NCBI GenBank assembly: GCA_031407985.1 | Contig: JANOJB010000302.1 | Span: 1-12,230 of the forward strand | DNA length: 12,230 nucleotides | Source: FEN-1088 sp031407985 | GTDB lineage: Bacteria; Myxococcota_A; Polyangia; Fen-1088 | Direction: 5' to 3' | Part shown: positions 7,228 through 12,230 of the stretch, piece after piece | Layout: each line of letters starts with the position of its first letter | How positions within the stretch are numbered: position 1 is the first letter of the stretch | Translations under genes and position numbers: made by a program | The notes under the pieces: generated by a model | The model's database searches: none | What the model was told of the DNA's origin: nothing | What the model saw: the letters and a program-made list of their open reading frames with translations, nothing else

Positions 7228-7496
7228 TGGCGGATCGAGGCTATCAGGTTGCCACAATAGGTGCCTTGTTCACGGTCTCTAGGCAGGTGATCGTCGCTCT
7301 TATGGTTTCAAAATCGCAACCTGCCGGTACGGATTGGTAACCCGAGGCGCCTCAATCGATCTTTCTAACTGGTCACTCTCGGACGCCCGACTCATCAATT
7401 CGGAGCCGCTGCGTGGCATGACACTTGAAGGGCTCCTGGGCATTCGCGGAGCCGGGCTGCTGGGTTTCCGCGGCCCGAACAACCAAGGAGGATCCG
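7228..7496. promoter_or_regulatory. Divergent control region, oxyR operon / Cys-rich gene
   Basis: These 269 bp separate the oxyR operon from the divergent Cys-rich gene. CTAT-N12-ATAG (7241-7260) is a LysR-like dyad just upstream of the oxyR ATG, but its spacing is not the classic OxyR spacing. A perfect palindrome GAGGCGCCTC lies at 7344-7353, and GATTG-N16-CAATC spans 7332-7357. TGGCATGACACTTGAA (7414-7429) resembles a sigma54 -24/-12 promoter pointing at the Cys-rich gene, with the usual GC at -12 replaced by GA. Divergent placement is typical for LysR regulators that control both themselves and the opposite gene. Confidence 0.4.
7485..7491 (+). promoter_or_regulatory. Ribosome binding site of the Cys-rich secreted protein
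   Basis: AAGGAGG stands 5 nt before the ATG at 7497, the same arrangement as at the GH6 gene. It fixes the start so that translation begins exactly at a signal peptide. Confidence 0.85.
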
Positions 7497-7790
7497 ATGC
7501 GCTCACTGTTTCTAACCCTGGCTTTTCTGGCCACCGGCCTGTCACCTAACTTCGCCTGCAGCGATGTCGATGCGGCGTTCGACTGCCACGCGGTGTGTGA
7601 CAAATACAAGACTTGCTTCAACGCCAGTTACGACGTAAGCGCATGCACCAGTCGCTGCCGCACGGCTGCAGCGAACGACAGCAATTACAAGGACAAGGCA
7701 GACATGTGCGAGACCTGCATCGATGATCGGTCATGCGCCTCCGCGACATTCTCCTGTACGCTTGAATGTGGAAGCATCGTTCCTGGCTAA
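7497..7790 (+). CDS. Small secreted Cys-rich protein with duplicated cysteine module
   Basis: Unrecognised protein of 97 aa. It begins with a signal peptide (MRSLFLTLAFLATGLSPNFA) followed by Cys21. Cleavage before Cys21 is likely; lipidation is possible, but the lipobox (N-F-A-C) is poor. The mature part has ten further cysteines at 30, 34, 40, 50, 54, 71, 74, 80, 87 and 91. They fall in two similar modules, C-x3-C-x5-C-x9-C-x3-C (30-54) and C-x2-C-x5-C-x6-C-x3-C (71-91), suggesting an internal duplication and up to five disulfides, or a metal or thiol role. The strong ribosome site supports expression. It is divergent from oxyR and 110 bp upstream of sodB, hence an oxidative-stress setting, but no function can be assigned. 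GC content is lower than in the flanking genes. Small Cys-rich secreted proteins are common in myxobacteria-like genomes. Confidence 0.8.
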   Translation: MRSLFLTLAFLATGLSPNFACSDVDAAFDCHAVCDKYKTCFNASYDVSACTSRCRTAAANDSNYKDKADMCETCIDDRSCASATFSCTLECGSIVPG

Positions 7791-7884
7791 ATCGTGGCTA
7801 ACCCACGCGCCGGCACGACGATTGCTGTAATTTCCGACGACCATGGATCACCGGGTCGCAACTTCGTCATGAACGCCGTCAAGT

Positions 7885-7890
7885 GAGGAG
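7885..7890 (+). promoter_or_regulatory. Ribosome binding site of sodB
   Basis: GAGGAG lies 10 nt before the ATG at 7901. It overlaps an in-frame GTG at 7883, so that upstream codon is unlikely to be the start. Confidence 0.6.
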
Positions 7891-7900
7891 CCAAGCTGCC

Positions 7901-8488
7901 ATGCCAATCACATTGTCGCCCTTACCGTACGCACTAGACGCGCTCGGGCCTCACATGAGTGCGGAGACGCTTGATTATCATCACAACAAGCATCACCGGA
8001 CGTATGTCGAAACGCTGAACCGGCTGATTGAGGACACGTTCGCGGCGAACCTGACGTTGGAGGAGATCATCCGATCCAGCGAAGGCCAGGTATTCGACAA
8101 TGCCGCGCAGGTCTGGAACCACGACTTCTTCTGGAACAGCATGGCGCCCGGTGGTGGCGGGCCACCCAAGGGGGCTCTTGGGCGTCGGCTCGACGACGCG
8201 TTTGGGTCGTATCATGCCTTCGCGTCGGCGTTTTCAACCGCGGCAACCGGCCGGTTCGGCAGCGGCTGGGTTTGGTTGGTGCTGCTGTCAAACGGAAAGT
8301 TGGCCATCACGACCACCGCCAACGCGGACTTGCCGCTGAAACAAGACGAGAAGGCGTTGCTAACCCTCGACATATGGGAGCACGCCTACTACATCGACCA
8401 CCGCAATGCGCGGCCTCGGTACGTCGAGACTTTTCTAAATCACCTTGTTAACTGGGACTTCGTGCAGAGCAATCTCGCGAGTTCTTGA
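7901..8488 (+). CDS. sodB: Superoxide dismutase, iron type
   Basis: Cytoplasmic superoxide dismutase of 195 aa that converts superoxide to oxygen and hydrogen peroxide. All four metal ligands are at the SodB positions: His27, His74, Asp157 and His161, the last two in DIWEHAYYIDHRNARP. Gln70 in NAAQVWNHDFFW corresponds to the active-site Gln of Fe-SOD, and the Gln typical of Mn-SOD is absent from the TTTANADLPL stretch, so I call it iron-dependent; cambialism cannot be excluded. There is no signal peptide. The ATG at 7901 gives the normal family N-terminus. Its TGA stop overlaps the TTG start of the next gene (TTGA), so it may lead an operon with the phospholipase D-like and phosphatase-family genes. 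The product, hydrogen peroxide, is the signal read by OxyR, encoded 0.7 kb away. Confidence 0.97.
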   Translation: MPITLSPLPYALDALGPHMSAETLDYHHNKHHRTYVETLNRLIEDTFAANLTLEEIIRSSEGQVFDNAAQVWNHDFFWNSMAPGGGGPPKGALGRRLDDAFGSYHAFASAFSTAATGRFGSGWVWLVLLSNGKLAITTTANADLPLKQDEKALLTLDIWEHAYYIDHRNARPRYVETFLNHLVNWDFVQSNLASS

Positions 8489-10620
8489 CCGACCGGCCTT
8501 CGCACATGGCCCTTTTGGTTCCCGGCACCACCTGCTGGAGAGTTGTCCGCGCTGACCGGCTGTCCATGATCCAGGACGCGGGTCCGTGTTTCTCGTATAT
8601 GGCCGACGCCATCGAAGCTGCTCGCCGCAGCGTGTTTATCCTGGGATGGGACGTGGACAGTCGTACTGTCTTGCGGCCCGACAAGATCGACGACGCCGAC
8701 CGACTGTTGCTGCCCCTGCTCCGCCGATGCCTCGAACGCCGCCCCGAGTTGGAAATTTTTGTCCTGTCTTGGGATTTTTCTTTCATCTATTCGTTTGAAC
8801 GGGAGCCGGCGCCTCGACGGCAGTTCGGCGCGGCGCACCCGCGCTTGCACTTTGCTCTCGACGCGGATCACGGTAGCGGCGGCTCGCATCATCAGAAGCT
8901 TTTGGTCGTAGACGATGCGGTCGGGTTCGTTGGTGGAATCGATTTGACCCATCACAGGTGGGACGAACCCTCCCATGCCGTCATGGACCCGCGGCGGCTG
9001 GACGGTGATGGCAAACCCTACGGACCCTTCCACGAAGTCGAGGTGGCTGTATCCGGTCCGGCCGCGGCGGCCTTGGGAGAACTGGCGCGGACCCGATGGA
9101 ACACACGCCGCCGCCGCCGGACACCGCCCGTCAGACCGGGCAGCAGCGCGATCTGGCCCGCGAATCTCACGGTCGACGTGTCGGACTTGGATGTCGGGTT
9201 CGCACGGACGCTCACACGACCAGGGATACCGGGCATTCGCGAGATCGAGGCGACGACCGTGGCCGCCATCGCGTCGGCCCGCCGGTCCATCTATGTCGAG
9301 AATCAATACCTGACGTCGCGGGTGGCGGTGCGCGCCCTGGGGGATCGCCTGGTTTCCCAGGAGGGTCCCGATGTCGTCGTCGTTTTGCCGCTGAGCGAAT
9401 CCGGTTGGATGGAGCAAAGTTCGATGGGCCTGCTGCGCCAGGAAGCATTGTCCGCACTGCGCGCGGCTGATCGCCACGGCCGCTTGCGGCTCTTGGCGCC
9501 CGTGGTACGCGCGGCTAACGACAATCATCCGATCGCCGTGCATTCGAAAGTCCTGGTGGTCGATGACCACGTGGCGAAGATCGGGTCGGCCAACCTCAGC
9601 AACCGTTCGATGGGTCTCGACTCCGAGTGTGACGTGATCGTCGAGGCACGCGACCCGGCGGGCGCGGCGTTCGTCGCGTCGGTGCGCGATCGTCTGCTTG
9701 CCGAGCATTGGGGGGTCTCGCCGCGGCACTTCGCGGCTAGCCTCAAGGAGGCCGGCTCCCTGTGTCGCGTCATCGACCATTTTGCGAAAACTCCTGGTCC
9801 CCGGGGCCTGGTAGTCCTGCCAGAGACGTGCGACGCGCCGGTTGATCTCACGTTGCTTGATGGGGCGATGGTCGATCCGCCCGAACCATGGAATGCTGAC
9901 CTCCTGTTGAAGCGCGCAATCCCATTATCTCTGCGCCGACGCCTCGCGCGACGGTGGCTTCGTCCGTTGATGCTGGCGGCTGCCGTCATCGCCATCTGGG
10001 CCGCGCTGCGCGCGTTCGGCCCGGGCGGCGGACAGCTGCGATCGATCGTGGGCGCCGGCGCCGCTTGGATCGCCGCGCGGCCGGGTGGATCTGTCGCGGC
10101 GGTGGGGGCCATCGCACTTGGTGGAGCGATCTTCATTCCCATCACCGTCCTCATCGCGTCCGCCCTGGCTGTTTTCGGCTTCTGGCCGGGAATCGCAATC
10201 GCATGGGTGGGCGCCACCCTTGGTGCCGTCATATCGCACGCGTTCGGTCGCCGCCTCGGTCCCCGAGCGCTTGCTTGGCTTCCCGATCGATCGTTGGTGG
10301 GATTGCGGCGCTTCCTCGGACGCCGTGCTTTCTGGGCGGTCGTGTTGGCCCGACTCCTCCCGGTTGGGAACTTCGGACTGCTGAATCTAATGGCGGGCGC
10401 GGCTGGGGTGCCCAGGCGCCCGTTCGTTCTTGGGAACCTGGTCGGCCTGCTTCCCGGACTGCTGGGAATGGGGGTGTTCGCGAACCGGGCCCTCGAAGCC
10501 GTCCGCAATCCAACCCCGCGCAACGTCATGGTCGCGGTGCTGCTGGTGGCCGTGGCCGTCGGCATCGCAATCGTGGCCAAACGGCGCTTCGATCGTGGCG
10601 TGGCAAACGGCGCGGCATGA
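8485..10620 (+). CDS. Phospholipase D-like / VTT membrane-domain fusion (cardiolipin synthase-like)
   Basis: Protein of 711 aa from TTG 8485 (704 from the alternative ATG at 8506). The cytoplasmic half has two HKD motifs of the phospholipase D superfamily: H136-x-K138-x4-D143 (SHHQKLLVVDD) and H353-x-K355-x4-D360 (HSKVLVVDD), the second followed by IGSANLSNRS as in cardiolipin synthases. From about 495 come hydrophobic segments (roughly 494-510, 535-565, 567-586, 615-640, 645-665, 680-697) forming a VTT/DedA/TVP38-like domain, with the FIPITVLIASALAVFG and LPVGNFGLLNLMAGAAGV stretches. Likely role: transphosphatidylation or hydrolysis of phospholipids at the inner membrane. I chose TTG because its TTGA overlap with the sodB stop copies the stop-start overlaps elsewhere in this window, but neither start has a good ribosome site. 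It overlaps the next gene by ATGA. Confidence 0.93.
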   Translation: MTDRPSHMALLVPGTTCWRVVRADRLSMIQDAGPCFSYMADAIEAARRSVFILGWDVDSRTVLRPDKIDDADRLLLPLLRRCLERRPELEIFVLSWDFSFIYSFEREPAPRRQFGAAHPRLHFALDADHGSGGSHHQKLLVVDDAVGFVGGIDLTHHRWDEPSHAVMDPRRLDGDGKPYGPFHEVEVAVSGPAAAALGELARTRWNTRRRRRTPPVRPGSSAIWPANLTVDVSDLDVGFARTLTRPGIPGIREIEATTVAAIASARRSIYVENQYLTSRVAVRALGDRLVSQEGPDVVVVLPLSESGWMEQSSMGLLRQEALSALRAADRHGRLRLLAPVVRAANDNHPIAVHSKVLVVDDHVAKIGSANLSNRSMGLDSECDVIVEARDPAGAAFVASVRDRLLAEHWGVSPRHFAASLKEAGSLCRVIDHFAKTPGPRGLVVLPETCDAPVDLTLLDGAMVDPPEPWNADLLLKRAIPLSLRRRLARRWLRPLMLAAAVIAIWAALRAFGPGGGQLRSIVGAGAAWIAARPGGSVAAVGAIALGGAIFIPITVLIASALAVFGFWPGIAIAWVGATLGAVISHAFGRRLGPRALAWLPDRSLVGLRRFLGRRAFWAVVLARLLPVGNFGLLNLMAGAAGVPRRPFVLGNLVGLLPGLLGMGVFANRALEAVRNPTPRNVMVAVLLVAVAVGIAIVAKRRFDRGVANGAA

Positions 10621-11387
10621 CATCGGTCGCCGGCGCCTCGACAGTGACACCTGTTCCCGAGCGATCCGCCGCGCCCGCAATCTTGCGGGTCGCCACCTGG
10701 AACATTCACGACGCGGTCGGCAGCGATGGCCGCCGGGACGTCGGCCGGGTGGCGCGGGTCATTGCCTCGCTGAACGCTCCGATCGTTGGCTTGCAAGAGG
10801 TGTCGTGTGGACCCGAACATTCTTGTGACGTCGCGGGTCTGGCCGCCGCCACCGGCCTAGCCTGGCGGGCCATTCCCACGCGAGGACACGAGGGTGGCCA
10901 GAGCGGGAACGCACTGTTGACGTCGCTGCCCATTGCATCCGTTCAGCTCTATGATCTGTCGATTCCCGGACGCGAACCGCGTGCCGCCTTACAGGTCGAT
11001 GTCCTGCACGCCGACCGGCGCCTGAGAATCGTCGTGACCCACCTTGGACTGCGGGCTGGCGAACGCCGCCGCCAAGTTGCACGCCTTTTGGGGCTGGTCC
11101 AGCATCAAGACGCCGACGCCACCCTTTTGCTCGGTGATATCAACGAATGGTTCATGTGGGGGCGGCCTCTCCGTTGGCTGCACCGCCGTTTCGGTGTGCA
11201 TCCCGGACCACGGACGTTTCCGTCGCGACTTCCGTTGCTGGCGTTGGACAGAATCTGGGCGCATCCCAGCGGCATGTTGTCATCCATCGACGCGGTACGG
11301 GGCCGTGAGGCGAGTCGCGCCTCCGACCACCTTCCCGTGGTCGCCACCCTGCGCCTACCCGCGCTGTCCGGCACCCGTTCCGTTTGA
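10617..11387 (+). CDS. Endonuclease/exonuclease/phosphatase family protein (YbhP-like)
   Basis: Predicted metal-dependent phosphoesterase of 256 aa, of the fold shared by DNase I, exonuclease III and inositol polyphosphate phosphatases. The expected motifs appear in order: RVATWNIHD (Asn29), IVGLQEV (Glu61), VVTHLGL (His142), LLGDINEW (Asp174, Asn176) and ASDHLPVV (Asp237, His238). There is no clear signal peptide or membrane segment. The ATG overlaps the phospholipase D-VTT stop (ATGA), so the two are translated together; a long open frame upstream inside that gene is not used. In E. coli, ybhP of this family sits beside clsB, a phospholipase D-type cardiolipin synthase, so a lipid phosphoester substrate is plausible, but a nuclease role cannot be excluded from the sequence. 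Confidence 0.93.
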   Translation: MTSVAGASTVTPVPERSAAPAILRVATWNIHDAVGSDGRRDVGRVARVIASLNAPIVGLQEVSCGPEHSCDVAGLAAATGLAWRAIPTRGHEGGQSGNALLTSLPIASVQLYDLSIPGREPRAALQVDVLHADRRLRIVVTHLGLRAGERRRQVARLLGLVQHQDADATLLLGDINEWFMWGRPLRWLHRRFGVHPGPRTFPSRLPLLALDRIWAHPSGMLSSIDAVRGREASRASDHLPVVATLRLPALSGTRSV

Positions 11388-11396
11388 ACCGGGTGC
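11371..11396. terminator. Hairpin across the stop codon, candidate terminator
   Basis: GCACCCG (11371-11377) pairs perfectly with CGGGTGC (11390-11396); inside, TTC/GAA adds three pairs after a bulged C, leaving a five-base loop. The hairpin contains the TGA stop of the phosphatase-family gene and lies between two convergent genes 17 bp apart. No T-tract follows on either strand, so it may be a factor-assisted or bidirectional stop, or only a transcript-end stabiliser. Confidence 0.4.
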
Positions 11397-11404
11397 GGGT
11401 CGCA

Positions 11405-12109
11405 TCAGAGCGCCCGCTGGAGCTGCTCGGGTGGCAACGGGCCGGCGGTGACGCGCAACTCGCGGATACAACCCACGAACCAGTAGACCAGGTTCTGACG
11501 TACCCCCAGCGAGAGCTTGCCCGGTCCGAACGCGGGGACGGCGACGGGACCGCTTGCGTCCTCCACCCCTTCCACGTAGTGGCGCATGGTGACCCCGTCG
11601 TAGGTGAGGGCAGTCCAGGTCCATTGTCCGACGGGATGAAGCTTGGAGCTGTCCGCCAGGGTCCTGCTGGCGGCACCCGCAAGCAGAAAGGTATCCAAAT
11701 AAAAAGAGGTCTCGGTGACACGCGCTTCCATCGTCGCCCGGGCGGGCCCAGCCGTCTCGATGTGCAGAAAGCGAGGCTGATTGAGCGTGGCGACGGTGAC
11801 GCCGTCAATCCGGACCAGCACCTCCAGGGTGAAAACACCGCGCTCCCTCAGCGGATGGTCGTCGACGACCACCGCGTCATCGCCGTCGAAACACAGTGCA
11901 TCGCCGTGCGGCGTGGAGGTGACGACGGGACTGCCGAGCACCATGGGGGTCAGTCCATGGATCGATGTGAGGCTGTCGATCAGCCAGCGCTCCGAAGCGC
12001 CCGAACCACCACCACCACCACCAGAACCACCACCGACGGGCCCGGCGCTGCCCGCCGTGCAAGCGGACAGCAACAGAAACACCACGGGGATTTTTTTCGC
12101 GCGAACCAT
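11405..12109 (-). CDS. LamG/concanavalin A-like domain lipoprotein
   Basis: Predicted surface lipoprotein of 234 aa. MVRAKKIPVVFLLLSAC is a compact lipoprotein signal peptide with Cys17 lipidated. A Gly/Ser linker (about 25-38, nearly all Gly) leads to a jelly-roll domain of the LamG/concanavalin A-like type: GDALCFDGDDAVVV (69-82), FTLEVLVRIDG (93-103), WTWTALTYDGVTMRHYVEG (163-181) and FVGCIRELRVTAGPLPPEQL (211-230), the usual ending of such domains. It probably binds carbohydrate or protein at the cell surface; no catalytic residues are recognisable. Cys73 and Cys214 may form a disulfide. I chose ATG 12109 because it starts the signal peptide directly; a GTG at 12175 would add 22 residues with no sensible role. 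The ribosome site is weak (AGG, 5 nt upstream). It is the third lipoprotein in the window. The remaining 121 bp to the window end show no gene. Confidence 0.85.
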   Translation of the reverse strand: MVRAKKIPVVFLLLSACTAGSAGPVGGGSGGGGGGSGASERWLIDSLTSIHGLTPMVLGSPVVTSTPHGDALCFDGDDAVVVDDHPLRERGVFTLEVLVRIDGVTVATLNQPRFLHIETAGPARATMEARVTETSFYLDTFLLAGAASRTLADSSKLHPVGQWTWTALTYDGVTMRHYVEGVEDASGPVAVPAFGPGKLSLGVRQNLVYWFVGCIRELRVTAGPLPPEQLQRAL

Positions 12110-12230
12110 GGACCTGGCCAATGAGTGTCCGAAGGGGCTCTTCTCGGCTCGGCCCCGGAATAATCGCAGGTGCACCGCTCACCGAACGGAACTGGTCAGG
12201 CTCATAGACCCGACGTCGCCCTCCGATCGG

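Noticed and set aside
7245..7323. CAGGTTGC ... GCAACCTG inverted repeat upstream of oxyR
   Set aside because: Eight bases separated by 63 nt; a match of this size is expected by chance in a region this long.
7793..7807. CGTGG-CTAAC-CCACG hairpin just after the Cys-rich gene
   Set aside because: Only five base pairs and no T-tract; could easily be chance, though its place suits a weak terminator.
8440..9780. 446-codon minus-strand frame opposite sodB end and the PLD gene
   Set aside because: The plus strand carries both HKD motifs; the minus frame shows only antisense-type composition.
9954..10616. N-terminal extension of the EEP gene inside the PLD gene
   Set aside because: EEP homology starts just after the ATG at 10617, which forms a typical ATGA overlap.
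9525..10820. 431-codon minus-strand frame opposite the VTT domain
   Set aside because: Arg/Ala/Pro/Thr-rich, no domain, opposite clear membrane segments on the other strand.
1..12230. tRNA, rRNA, CRISPR, insertion sequence, prophage or defence-system genes
   Set aside because: No cloverleaf, repeat-spacer array, transposase or phage-like protein was seen on either strand.

Overview
The window is GC-rich, tightly packed bacterial chromosomal DNA. It holds eleven protein genes, with no RNA genes, insertion sequences or CRISPR. Several traits point to a soil, myxobacteria-like member of the Myxococcota: very high GC, several surface lipoproteins with low-complexity linkers (D-A-x-T-G-x repeats, poly-Gly), a secreted cellulose-degrading pair, and a small secreted Cys-rich protein. 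This assignment is an inference from style, not from a marker gene.

Left block (1-2640): two divergent lipoprotein genes share a 180-bp intergenic region with a heptamer repeat. One is a CE2-type SGNH acetyl-esterase (minus). The other is a GH6 cellulase (plus) whose catalytic residues and cysteine spacing match the fungal cellobiohydrolase II type. Together they would deacetylate and hydrolyse plant polysaccharide at the cell surface.

Middle block (2716-8488): mostly oxidative and near-UV stress genes. These are a glutathione-peroxidase-family peroxidase (minus), a small unknown ORF (plus), and then a minus-strand operon oxyR-phr-rudS in which every junction overlaps (4 nt and 8 nt). OxyR senses peroxide, the photolyase repairs pyrimidine dimers using near-UV/blue light, and the TudS-DUF1722 protein belongs to the family described as RudS, an eraser of tRNA 4-thiouridine, the main near-UV chromophore of bacterial tRNA. 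Divergent from oxyR is a small secreted protein with ten cysteines in two similar modules, followed by an iron-type superoxide dismutase.

Right block (8485-12109): the sodB stop codon overlaps a TTG start of a phospholipase D-like protein fused to a VTT (DedA/TVP38-like) membrane domain. That gene overlaps an endonuclease/exonuclease/phosphatase-family gene by ATGA. The pair resembles the clsB-ybhP partnership of enterobacteria. A hairpin across the last stop codon separates this operon from a convergent LamG-type lectin-domain lipoprotein gene.

The most interesting reading is that 2.7-8.5 kb forms a photo-oxidative stress island, in which a peroxide sensor is translationally coupled to both a DNA photolyase and a tRNA s4U eraser. 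Each family is known; the arrangement and the Cys-rich protein are what deserve a second look. No stretch above 300 bases lacks a gene.
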